Shown here: positions 32,163 to 39,576 of the stretch, piece by piece
Position numbering within the stretch: the first letter of the stretch is position 1
How the letters are laid out: each line of letters opens with the position of its first letter
Virus record (IMG/VR): IMGVR_UViG_3300031825_000009
Span: 1-61,795 of that record
Length of the DNA stretch: 61,795 nucleotides
From: a virus
Strand: one strand, 5' to 3'
Notes under the pieces: generated by a model
What the model saw: the letters and a program-made list of their open reading frames with translations, nothing else
The model's database searches: none
Told to the model about the DNA's origin: nothing
Program-made: the position numbers and the translations under genes

Positions 32163-32516
32163 TCAGTCGAAGTACGATCCGTCGTTCACGGTCGCGAGGG
32201 AATCGCCGGACTGAAGTCCTTCGATCGTGATCATGCCGCGGCCGCCATCGTGGACCTGGCAGAATGCAGCGAGGGCGATCATGACCTTGTCGTCGTGCGG
32301 CACATGAGGCCAGACGCGGTCGTCAACAATCAGGTTTTGACCCCGCCCGCGATCGACGATGCCCGCCGTCTTCGCCGTCGAGAGAATACGATCACCTTGC
32401 TCTCTGGAGAGTTTGCCGCAGATGTCGCGCCCACGTGCCCCGTCATCGTCGCCGACGTAGATGAATAACAAGGCGATCATGGCAACGAGGAAAATGGTGC
32501 CCAGAAGTGCTCGCAA
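32163..32516 (-). CDS. Membrane-anchored small protein downstream of the repressor
   Basis: A 117-residue protein, MRALLGTIFLVAMIALLFIY then VGDDDGARGRDICGKLSREQ: an N-terminal membrane helix or signal anchor followed by a hydrophilic domain with two cysteines. TTG start follows GGGGAG. It begins 27 bp after the repressor stop on the same strand, so it is likely co-transcribed from the lysogenic promoter, the position of rexAB in lambda. No family recognised; an exclusion role is inference. Confidence 0.6.
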   Translation of the reverse strand: MRALLGTIFLVAMIALLFIYVGDDDGARGRDICGKLSREQGDRILSTAKTAGIVDRGRGQNLIVDDRVWPHVPHDDKVMIALAAFCQVHDGGRGMITIEGLQSGDSLATVNDGSYFD

Positions 32517-32543
32517 TTGAGCTCCCCTCTTCTTAGATCGGCA

Positions 32544-33305
32544 TCAGTCCGTCGTAAATCGTCCGATGACGCGTCCAACGATGGAGATTTCTTCGAGCAC
32601 GCGCTCGCGCGGTGTATGCCGCGGGTTGTCTGACTGCACCAGAACCCGTATCGGCTCTTCGCCGATGACCGAAACAACCTCGAGCCGCTTGACTTCGACC
32701 CCGCCGAACGCGTCGGCCAACGCATAGACGCCTGGGGGCGATGGCCGTCGGTGGGTGATGTCGACGAAGACGACGTCACCGTTGCGGATCGTGGGCATCA
32801 TCGAGTCGCCGGCGACGGGGAAGCACGCGACACTGCTCGCCTTCGCGTTCAGCTGAGACCGCAACAGCCATGGCGGCAGCCGCCACCAGTCCCGCAACTC
32901 CTCGGCGGCATAGGTGTGGCCGTTGGAACCCGCCTCCTGAGTGACGATCGACAATGTGCCCGGCCCGAGCCCGCCGGTGACGAGAACCTCAGGGATGGCG
33001 TCGTCGGGAATGCCGCGCCGACCGGTCTCGCTGCCGATGGTCGGAGGATGCTCGGGCGCGCGCTCCTGGAATGAGCGCACGGGCGCACCGAGAGAGACCT
33101 CGTCGACGCCGAGAATGTCCGCGAGCCGCTGCCGGTCGGTCTCCTTCAGATGCCGCGGGACGCCCCTGTTCAGGAACTGTTGGATGAAGGCCGGGTTGCG
33201 GCCGATCTCCCGCGACAGCGTCGACATGTCGATCTCGCGATCCTCGATGAGGGTCGCGAGGAACACGCGAGCGGGCGAGCGGTCGAACAGTTTGGTCGGA
33301 GCCAT
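32544..33305 (-). CDS. CI/LexA-type phage repressor with S24 peptidase domain
   Basis: A 253-residue repressor. N-terminal HTH: FLATLIEDREIDMSTLSREI, GRNPAFIQQFLNRG, LADILGVDEVSLG. C-terminal LexA/CI autoprotease domain: PEVLVTGGLGPG (near the Ala-Gly-like cleavage region), VACFPVAGDSMMPTIRNGDV with the catalytic Ser, and GVEVKRLEVV with the catalytic Lys. It should hold the lysogenic state and respond to RecA activation. ATG 33305 lies inside an operator, so the protein can repress its own start. A TTG at 33326 is an alternative. Operators flank the gene on the right and recur at OL. Confidence 0.94.
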   Translation of the reverse strand: MAPTKLFDRSPARVFLATLIEDREIDMSTLSREIGRNPAFIQQFLNRGVPRHLKETDRQRLADILGVDEVSLGAPVRSFQERAPEHPPTIGSETGRRGIPDDAIPEVLVTGGLGPGTLSIVTQEAGSNGHTYAAEELRDWWRLPPWLLRSQLNAKASSVACFPVAGDSMMPTIRNGDVVFVDITHRRPSPPGVYALADAFGGVEVKRLEVVSVIGEEPIRVLVQSDNPRHTPRERVLEEISIVGRVIGRFTTD

Positions 33306-33379
33306 AGGAGAAATCCTATTGATCAACCCGCTTGCACGCGAATAGGATTATGCCTATCTTCGGATAGGAAGTTGCCTAC
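33304..33379. promoter_or_regulatory. Right operator cluster (OR) between repressor and cro-position gene
   Basis: Three 16-bp sites of the ATAGG-N6-CCTAT type: 33304-33319 (ATAGGAGAAATCCTAT), 33342-33357 (ATAGGATTATGCCTAT) and 33364-33379 (ATAGGAAGTTGCCTAC). The first overlaps the repressor start codon. Divergent promoters must lie here. This is the lambda OR layout with three sites. Confidence 0.9.
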
Positions 33380-33389
33380 GGGACGCGCG

Positions 33390-33614
33390 ATGAGCTTCGT
33401 TGACACATTCAGAACGGCGGTTGAGGCGTTCCTCGTCGAGACCGGGATGTCCGCGACCGCGCTCGGCGTGGCCGCCGTCAAGGATCCCAACTTCGTCGGA
33501 GATCTGCGCAGCGGGCGCGACCCGCGCGGGTCGACGATCGACGCTGTGATGACGTTCATGACCAGCGAGCGCGCTCGCAGGGCATCCTCCCCCGCCGCCG
33601 AGGCCGCCGAATGA
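33390..33614 (+). CDS. Cro-position small HTH-like protein, 74 aa
   Basis: Starts MSFVDTFRTAVEAFLVETGM, then SATALGVAAVKDPNFVGDLR and STIDAVMTFM. This has the size and helix pattern of a minimal HTH domain with the recognition helix near DPNFVGDLRSG. It is the first gene to the right of OR, divergent from the repressor, which is the cro position. Function by position and weak similarity. Confidence 0.75.
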   Translation: MSFVDTFRTAVEAFLVETGMSATALGVAAVKDPNFVGDLRSGRDPRGSTIDAVMTFMTSERARRASSPAAEAAE

Positions 33615-33671
33615 GCCGGCTGGACGCCCTCGCCCGCACGCTCGGCCGGCGGGCCGCCCGGCGGGCGCGGC

Positions 33672-33944
33672 TCATGGCGGCGGACCGACCGCGGACGCTT
33701 CCATGGCGGCCGCGGCCGTCTCGAAGGCGAGCTGCAGCGCCTCGGCGAGGGGCGGCGCATCGGCTGCTGCGGCGGCTGCGGCGTCTCCTGCCGTGCGCAG
33801 CCCGTCGGCGGTGGCGAACATGACGGCCGGGACCGCCTCGCCGGTGACGACGCCGGCCGCGACGAGGGCATCGAGCAGGGCGCGCGCGGCGAGCGCCTGG
33901 ACCGTTTCGAGCGCGGCGATGCGCGCGGCCATCCCGATCGACAT
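33672..33944 (-). CDS. Hypothetical alanine-rich protein, 90 aa
   Basis: Starts MSIGMAARIAALETVQALAA and continues as an Ala/Val-rich helical protein ending ASAVGPPP. The composition is more protein-like than the overlapping plus-strand frame (33611-33823), which is mostly arginine. It would be transcribed against the rightward operon, so it is uncertain. Confidence 0.45.
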   Translation of the reverse strand: MSIGMAARIAALETVQALAARALLDALVAAGVVTGEAVPAVMFATADGLRTAGDAAAAAAADAPPLAEALQLAFETAAAAMEASAVGPPP

Positions 33945-34063
33945 CGTGGGTTCCCTCCCGCCGCGCCGGGAGCGCGGGCCGCCGTGACCTGACGATCCGG
34001 CCACCCGCCGACTGAAGCACCGCCGAACCGGTTTCGCAGCGAAAAAACGCGAGGGCGATTTTC

Positions 34064-34540
34064 GTGGACAGCAGAGCTTTGCCCGCCGGCCTGATTCCGG
34101 CGCTGAAGGAGGCGACCCGCGCCGCGGTGCTCGCCGCCGGCGGCGTCAAGCGCGTGTGCGAGATCACCCGGCTCTCGGCGCCCTACCTCTCGAAGTGCCA
34201 GGGCGACGCCTATCCGGACCTGCTGCCGCCGTGGGCGATGGCACTCGTCGAATTCCACGCCCAGGCCCCCGTCTTCGCCAACGCCTTCGCCTCGCTCACG
34301 TCGCACCGGGTGATGCCGATCGCCGAAGGCGGCGGCGACGACAGCGGCGGGCACATCGCCGACCTCGCCGCGGTGGCGATGGCGGCCGCGGCGGTGACCG
34401 CCACGATGGCCGAAAACGCCGCCGACGGCGTGGTGACCGCGCGCGAGGCGAAGGGCGAGATGCGCCAGATCGGCGCGCTCGAGCGGGTGATGGACCGGCG
34501 CAAGCGCCGGCTCGCCGTGGTGGTGGGAGGCGGGGCATGA
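34064..34540 (+). CDS. Putative phage regulator, CII-like
   Basis: A 158-residue protein. LPAGLIPALKEATRAAVLAA then GGVKRVCEITRLSAPYLSKC gives an HTH with the recognition helix in RLSAPYLSKCQG, followed by a conserved stretch (YPDLLPPWAMALVEFHAQAP) similar to phage CII/CP76-type regulators. The C-terminal half is an Ala-rich helix with KGEMRQIGALERVMDRRKRR. GTG start. Located after the cro gene, where lambda has cII. A 119-bp gap (33945-34063) precedes it. Confidence 0.65.
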   Translation: MDSRALPAGLIPALKEATRAAVLAAGGVKRVCEITRLSAPYLSKCQGDAYPDLLPPWAMALVEFHAQAPVFANAFASLTSHRVMPIAEGGGDDSGGHIADLAAVAMAAAAVTATMAENAADGVVTAREAKGEMRQIGALERVMDRRKRRLAVVVGGGA

Positions 34541-34572
34541 GCGGCACCCCCTGCTGGCGCAGGGTTCGGCGC

Positions 34573-35571
34573 TCAACCATTCCTGCGCCGACAGCCACGT
34601 GGCGGGGCGATATCGTCTACAATCTCTCCAATTCTATCGTCACTCTCCCGGTCAATGTAGTACGCATAAACCATATTCTTTTCATTATTCATGAACTGAT
34701 GAATATCCGGTTTATTCGAGCATTCGAAATGAACTATTTTACTTCTAAGCTCGGTCGCGGGAGAGAATCTAATATCAACCTTCTCGTTTTCATAACTCCA
34801 TATAGAACCAACGACGCGGTTACTCGCGAATCGAACAACTCCGGTCACTCTGCTGAGATTGAAATATATTGTACCCCCATATATCTCAGTCTCTCTGGAA
34901 TTCATATCTGCGTCTATAATATTAAGTTCTTCGGCATTTATTTCTACCACATTTCCAGAAAATCTCACGTTTCTAATACTCCCGAAGAGTCGAATTTTGC
35001 AGTAATATTTGCAGTATATCTCCGCCCAGGAGAGGTCGGCATTTCTTGCGTCAATGCCATTTCCGGAGAGCACGTCAATCTTCGCGCCTCGGAGATTGGC
35101 ACTTTGAATATTCACCGAATCCATTCCTGCATTCGTGAGCTTGGCTCCCCTGAGGTCTGCCCCCTTCAGTTGAGCATTCGTCAGGTCCGCTCCATTGAGG
35201 TTAAGCCCGACCAGATAGGCGCCGGCCGCTCCCTCGGTGGGCGGGCTCAAGTCGATGCCGCTCAAAGACTGTGCGGCGCCACCGAAGAGACCGAGCCACG
35301 GTGGGCTCGCCAGATACTCCATCGCCTCGACCTTTCCGGAGTTGCCGGGCGCCGGGGTCGTGAGGAGTTGCCATGCGCGGGCGCGCCGCTCGGCCGGGCG
35401 CTCGCTGAGATCGATGACGAAAGCGGCGACCGCGATGACGACGGCGAACACCTCCGCGAGCCGGAAGGCGCGAACGACGCTGCTGCCCTCGGCGCGATCG
35501 AACCATGTCCGGCGCGGAGAAGTCTCCTTCGGAGATCCACGGCTTTCGCCGGGTTCCGGCAGTGCGGTCAT
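34573..35571 (-). CDS. Membrane-anchored pentapeptide-repeat protein (cargo gene)
   Basis: A 332-residue protein. A cytoplasmic N-terminus is followed by one membrane helix (RLAEVFAVVIAVAAFVIDLS) and then a pentapeptide-repeat run, LNLNGADLTNAQLKGADLRG then AKLTNAG and SANLRGAKIDVL, which builds a right-handed quadrilateral helix. The last half (about residues 185-320) has beta-helix-like NVRFSGNVVEINAEELNIID patterns. The 3' half is AT-rich, unlike the phage backbone, and it runs opposite to the surrounding operon. All this suggests a cargo gene expressed in the lysogen. An exclusion or defence role is inference; no known defence family is identified. Confidence 0.75.
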   Translation of the reverse strand: MTALPEPGESRGSPKETSPRRTWFDRAEGSSVVRAFRLAEVFAVVIAVAAFVIDLSERPAERRARAWQLLTTPAPGNSGKVEAMEYLASPPWLGLFGGAAQSLSGIDLSPPTEGAAGAYLVGLNLNGADLTNAQLKGADLRGAKLTNAGMDSVNIQSANLRGAKIDVLSGNGIDARNADLSWAEIYCKYYCKIRLFGSIRNVRFSGNVVEINAEELNIIDADMNSRETEIYGGTIYFNLSRVTGVVRFASNRVVGSIWSYENEKVDIRFSPATELRSKIVHFECSNKPDIHQFMNNEKNMVYAYYIDRESDDRIGEIVDDIAPPRGCRRRNG

Positions 35572-35642
35572 GACGTCCCCCCCTTCGCGACCACCGTCAC
35601 GCTACTCGCGAGCCGGCCCTCAGCAAAGCGGGAAGCACCGTG

Positions 35643-37613
35643 ATGCGCGCCGCGACGGACCTTTTCGGGGCGATCGCCGGGCCGCGGCCAGCGCCGGGCG
35701 ACGAGCTCATCGTCGACTCGTTCGCCGGCGGCGGCGGGGCCTCGACCGGGATCGAGATGGCGCTCGGCCGCTCGCCCGACGTCGCCATCAACCACGATTC
35801 CTGGGCGCTCCGGGTCCACGCTGCGAACCACCCGGCAACCTGGCACCTCTCGAAGAACGTCTGGCAGGTCGACCCGCTCGAGGCCGTGCGCGGCCATGCC
35901 GTCGGCCTCGCCTGGTTCTCGCCGGACTGCAAGCACTTCTCGAAGGCGAAGGGCGGCAAGCCGGTGCGCAAGAGCGTGCGCGATCTCGCCTGGGTGGTGG
36001 TGCTGTGGGCGAAGCGGGTCCGGCCGCGCGTCATCATCCTGGAAAACGTCGAGGAATTCCGCGACTGGGGGCCGATCACCGCCGAGGGGCGGCCCTGCCC
36101 GGAGCGCAAGGGCGAGACCTTCGCGCGGTGGGTGGGGGAATTGAAGCGGCTCGGCTACCGGGTCGAGCACCGCGAGTTGCGCGCCTGCGACTACGGCGCG
36201 CCGACGACGCGCAAGCGGCTGTTCCTGATCGCCCGGCGCGACGGGCGGCCGATCGTCTGGCCGGCGGCGACGCACGGGCGGCCCGACGACCCGGAGGTGC
36301 TGGCCGGCCGCAAGCGGCCGTGGCGGACCGCGGCGGAAATCATCGACTGGTCGCTGCCGTGCCCCTCGATCTTCGCCTCGAGCGCGGAGATCAGGGCGGC
36401 GCTCGGGGTCACCGCCAAGCGGCCGCTCGCCGAGGCGACCATGGCGCGAATTGCGAAAGGCGTGTGGCGCTACGTGGTGACGGCGAAGCGGCCGTTCATC
36501 GTGCCGGTGACGCACGCCGGCGACCTGCGCGTGCACTCGGCCGACGAGCCGCTGCGGACGATCACCACGGCCATGCGCGGTGAGCTGGCGGTGGTGGCGC
36601 CGGCGCTCGCCGCGCCGTTCGCGAGCTACGGCCAGCAGGGCGGCGCCTCGCGGCCGCTCGACGCGCCGCACTCGACGATCACGGCGAGCCGGAAGGATAC
36701 GAACGGGCTCGTCGTGCCCACTCTCGTCCCGGTCGATCTCGTCGCCGGGGCGATGGTGCAGACGGGCTATGGCGAGCGCAAAGGGCAGGCCCCGCGGGCG
36801 CTCGACGTCGAGGCGCCGATCGGCACGCAGGTCGCCGGGGCGACGAAGCACGCCGTGGTCGCGGCGCACCTCTCGATCATGCGCAACTCGGACAAGCCAT
36901 TCACGGCGGCCGACGAGCCGATGCACACGATCACGGCCGAAGGGGCACGCCCGGCCCTCGTCTCGGCCTTCCTCGCGCAGCATAACACCGGCGTCGTCGG
37001 GCACGAGGCCGGCAAGCCGCTCTCGACGATCACCTCGGGCGGGATGCACGGCGTCTCGCAGCAGGCGATCGTGGCGGCGCACCTGCAGCGGCAGTTCTCG
37101 CGCTCGGTCGGGGCGGAGGCCGGCGAGCCGCTGCGCACCGATTCCGAGCGCGGCAAGGATGCCGTGGTCGCGGCGCACCTCCTCAACCTGCACGGCGGCG
37201 ACCGGCGCGACCGCGCCGCCGACGAGCCGGTGCCGACCATCGCCGCCGGCGGCAACCACGTCGCGGAAGTCCGCGCCTTCCTGATGCGCTACTACGGCGA
37301 GGGCGGGCAGTGGTCGGCCTGCGACGAGCCGGTGCCGACGGACACGGTGAAGCCGCGCTTCGGGCTCGTGACCGTTTCCGGCGTCGAGTACCAGATCGTC
37401 GACATCGGCATGCGGATGCTGACGCCGCGCGAGCGCTTCGACGCGCAGGGTTTTCCGCCCGGCTACATCATCGACACGACGCTCGACGGCAAGCCGATCA
37501 CCGCGGAGATCCAGGGCCGGCTCGTCGGCAACTCGGTCTGCCCGCCGATGGCCGCCGCCCTCGTCGCCGCCAACTGCGCCGACCTCGCGGTCGCGCAGGA
37601 GGCGGCGGAGTGA
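35643..37613 (+). CDS. C5-cytosine DNA methyltransferase with repeat-rich target domain
   Basis: A 656-residue methyltransferase. Motif I DSFAGGGGASTGIEMALG binds AdoMet. Motif IV is FSPDCKHFSKAKGG, with the catalytic Cys in an S-P-D-C variant of the usual P-C. Motif VI is ENVEEF, motif VIII YGAPTTRKRLFLIARRD, and motifs IX-X lie in MRMLTPRERFDAQGFPPGY and GRLVGNSVCPPMA. Between VIII and IX, residues about 295-565 contain eight spaced copies of a (A/C)DEPxxTIT-like motif (ADEPLRTIT, DAPHSTIT, ADEPMHTIT, GKPLSTIT, GEPLRTDS, ADEPVPTIA, DEPVPTDT and a weaker one). This gives an unusually long, repetitive recognition region. It likely protects phage DNA from host restriction. A GTG just before the ATG is possible. 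Confidence 0.93.
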   Translation: MRAATDLFGAIAGPRPAPGDELIVDSFAGGGGASTGIEMALGRSPDVAINHDSWALRVHAANHPATWHLSKNVWQVDPLEAVRGHAVGLAWFSPDCKHFSKAKGGKPVRKSVRDLAWVVVLWAKRVRPRVIILENVEEFRDWGPITAEGRPCPERKGETFARWVGELKRLGYRVEHRELRACDYGAPTTRKRLFLIARRDGRPIVWPAATHGRPDDPEVLAGRKRPWRTAAEIIDWSLPCPSIFASSAEIRAALGVTAKRPLAEATMARIAKGVWRYVVTAKRPFIVPVTHAGDLRVHSADEPLRTITTAMRGELAVVAPALAAPFASYGQQGGASRPLDAPHSTITASRKDTNGLVVPTLVPVDLVAGAMVQTGYGERKGQAPRALDVEAPIGTQVAGATKHAVVAAHLSIMRNSDKPFTAADEPMHTITAEGARPALVSAFLAQHNTGVVGHEAGKPLSTITSGGMHGVSQQAIVAAHLQRQFSRSVGAEAGEPLRTDSERGKDAVVAAHLLNLHGGDRRDRAADEPVPTIAAGGNHVAEVRAFLMRYYGEGGQWSACDEPVPTDTVKPRFGLVTVSGVEYQIVDIGMRMLTPRERFDAQGFPPGYIIDTTLDGKPITAEIQGRLVGNSVCPPMAAALVAANCADLAVAQEAAE

Positions 37614-37699
37614 CGGCGACATTGGCTTCCAGCTCAGAAGGCGCTGAATTGCGCACCCACTCTTCAGGGCCGTCAGGAGACAATAGGGCTCCCGAATAC

Positions 37700-38497
37700 T
37701 CAACCTCGATCGATCTCAGCGTCTATTTTTCTTACAAGCGAGTAAACCCTTCTTTCTTCGGAGGACGCCGCACTTTTAATTTTGACTATCGCCTCGTGCA
37801 ATTCGCTCAAGCTCTTCTCACATTTCGCGATAAATCGACCCGCACTATTGCTTCCGGACGGAAGATTCCAATATTCACTACTTATCCCCTCCAATACGAC
37901 CCCGTAGGCGCGGGTTACAACCCTCTCAAGATTGTCCGCAGCATCCATGATTCCGCTGGAGGCCGCATCAATCCTTGCACTATCAACCAATTCGAGGATC
38001 GAATTGGACGCCTCGTACGCATTCACTATCGTTATTTCATCTTTTGTGATGAATTCATCACGGGACGTATCTTCTCCATTAGGCTGATAAGCCATTCTTG
38101 TTCTGTTTATAGTAAAATTCATTATTCTTATGAATTTATCAATATCCTTGTTCTTTCTTTTTATCTCTACCCTGTACTTCAAAATAGATGCTCTTGTCTT
38201 CTTCAAATCCGTGCGTCGATTAATGTTAAACTGGTGCCAGACCGGTCGGGTGGCAACATACGCCGCGATCAACGTGAGCGCACCGCCGAGCGCCGTCGCT
38301 GCGACACCAAGCCATTCACGCGCGCATTGGATAGTGTTCTCGGAATCCGCTTTTCCGCACAGCGCAGGAATTCCGACATTGTCTTCAAAATAGAACCTAC
38401 AAATCAGCATTCCGAGAATGGTGCTAAATACGCCGCACGCTACGATCGGAATAATCCCGCCCGGATTTTCCTTCTTGCTCAATACTATCACTCCCAT
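37700..38497 (-). CDS. Two-TM protein with cytoplasmic coiled coil (cargo gene)
   Basis: A 265-residue protein. Two hydrophobic segments (GGIIPIVACGVFSTILGMLI and LGVAATALGGALTLIAAYVA) bracket a short periplasmic loop with cysteines. Then comes a long charged cytoplasmic part (KKTRASILKYRVEIKRKNKD and AGRFIAKCEKSLSELHEAIV) predicted to be helical. It is AT-rich and opposite to the surrounding phage genes. The topology resembles phage and prophage exclusion or sensor proteins, but no family is recognised. TTG 38482 is an alternative start. The 272 bp after it (38498-38770) show no gene I can support. Confidence 0.65.
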   Translation of the reverse strand: MGVIVLSKKENPGGIIPIVACGVFSTILGMLICRFYFEDNVGIPALCGKADSENTIQCAREWLGVAATALGGALTLIAAYVATRPVWHQFNINRRTDLKKTRASILKYRVEIKRKNKDIDKFIRIMNFTINRTRMAYQPNGEDTSRDEFITKDEITIVNAYEASNSILELVDSARIDAASSGIMDAADNLERVVTRAYGVVLEGISSEYWNLPSGSNSAGRFIAKCEKSLSELHEAIVKIKSAASSEERRVYSLVRKIDAEIDRG

Positions 38498-38770
38498 TCT
38501 TCTATTTCGCTGCCTAAAGAATGTAGATTTCTGTCAAACATCCGGCGTCTAGGTGGTGCGATGCCCCGCATCGCTCGGGGGAGCGTCGTCGATGAGGCGC
38601 GACAAGCAGGTATTGCGAGTGGACAGTCGTGCCGCGTCGTAGGGGCAAAGGAGCGCCAGGTTGATTTCATCGGGCCGCGGCCTGCGAACGAGGTGCGCTG
38701 CGATGCGAAAGGCGGCTGCATCTATGGCCAAGCGAAAGACGCCCGAGCGTTTACCGCCCGGGCGTCCATG

Positions 38771-39217
38771 TCAGGCGGCGACCGCCTCGACGATGAGGCG
38801 CACGCCGAGGGCGCGTGCGGCCTTGTCGAGCCGATCGAGCTTCGTGTTGTGCGACGGATCGAGGATCCGCCGCACCTCGCCTTCATCGAGGCCGAGCCGT
38901 GCCGCGAGCGCGACCTTGCTCACGCGGCTCGCCCGCCATGCGGACCAGACGGCCAGCTTGGCGGCGAAGGGGGCCGGCAGCGGAACGGCCACCTCCCCCT
39001 CGATGGGCGCGCTCGGGACCGGGATGTCCATCCCGTCCTTCATGCGCCCGCCGATCGCCACGACGAGGGCATCCTCGGCCTGATCCAGCGCCTCGGCTTC
39101 GGTCCGGCCGGCGGTGATCACCTCCGGCAGATCACGGCACGAGACGAGGATTTCGTCACCTTCGCCCGACCGTTCCAAGCGGACCGGCCATGCGAAGGAC
39201 CGCGGGTGCTCAGACAT
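38771..39217 (-). CDS. hicB: HicB-type antitoxin
   Basis: A 148-residue antitoxin. The N-terminal partial RNase-H-like fold has LERSGEGDEILVSCRDLPEV, ITAGRTEAEALDQAEDALVV and AIGGRMKDGMDIPVPS. The C-terminal DNA-binding HTH (SKVALAARLGLDEGEVRRIL, then THKLDRLDKAARALGVRL-like) is the usual HicB arrangement. It neutralises HicA and represses the operon. ATG 39217 has GGAG upstream. It lies 51 bp downstream of hicA. Confidence 0.92.
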   Translation of the reverse strand: MSEHPRSFAWPVRLERSGEGDEILVSCRDLPEVITAGRTEAEALDQAEDALVVAIGGRMKDGMDIPVPSAPIEGEVAVPLPAPFAAKLAVWSAWRASRVSKVALAARLGLDEGEVRRILDPSHNTKLDRLDKAARALGVRLIVEAVAA

Positions 39218-39268
39218 CAATTCCGATCTCCTTTCATCGGCGGCGTCCGTGAGGGGGCTCGCGCCCCC

Positions 39269-39475
39269 TCACAACTCCGCCGGATCAATTCCGACCTGTT
39301 CGCAGATCCGGCGAATGTGCATCGGGCTCAAGTCGCCGTCCTGCACCGTCGTTACCCGGCCTCCGAACCTGACCCGGTAGTGGCTGCCTTTGCCCAAGGT
39401 CTTGTCGACCTCGATTTCCAGCCCCCGCTTCCGGGCCAACCGGCGGAGCTTCCGGATCAGCTGATCTCTCAGCAT
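39269..39475 (-). CDS. hicA: HicA-type mRNA interferase toxin
   Basis: A 68-residue dsRBD-like toxin. LRRLARKRGLEIEVDKTLGK, GSHYRVRFGGRVTTV and LSPMHIRRICEQVGI match the HicA fold, with the catalytic His in KGSHY. It cleaves mRNAs when unbound. Encoded before hicB on the minus strand, as usual, and preceded by palindromic operator sites. In a prophage it can act as an addiction or abortive-infection module. Confidence 0.92.
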   Translation of the reverse strand: MLRDQLIRKLRRLARKRGLEIEVDKTLGKGSHYRVRFGGRVTTVQDGDLSPMHIRRICEQVGIDPAEL

Positions 39476-39505
39476 GGGGTCGCTCCCGTTCAGTTTGTAG
39501 GGTCA

Positions 39506-39558
39506 ATATCGGACAAAAATGTCCGCCCGTCAAGCGTGATCGGCGCTTTTTGTCCGAT
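39506..39558. promoter_or_regulatory. Candidate hicAB operator
   Basis: ATCGGACAAAAATGTCCG contains the palindrome CGGACA-AAAA-TGTCCG at 39510-39525, and the same ATCGGACAAAAA recurs in reverse as TTTTTGTCCGAT ending at 39558. They lie just upstream of hicA, where the HicB HTH should bind. The second site is close to the primase start on the other strand, so both directions could be controlled. Confidence 0.7.
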
Positions 39559-39576
39559 TTTTTCGGAGCGCACGGC

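Noticed and set aside
33611-33823. Plus-strand 70-codon frame starting by ATGA overlap with the cro-position gene
   Set aside because: After the first 25 residues it is almost only Arg, Ala and Leu. The minus-strand frame is more protein-like, although a short product cannot be excluded.
38498-38770. Short minus-strand frame (38549-38731, 60 codons)
   Set aside because: No ribosome site, no recognisable pattern, and it overlaps other short frames of equal quality.
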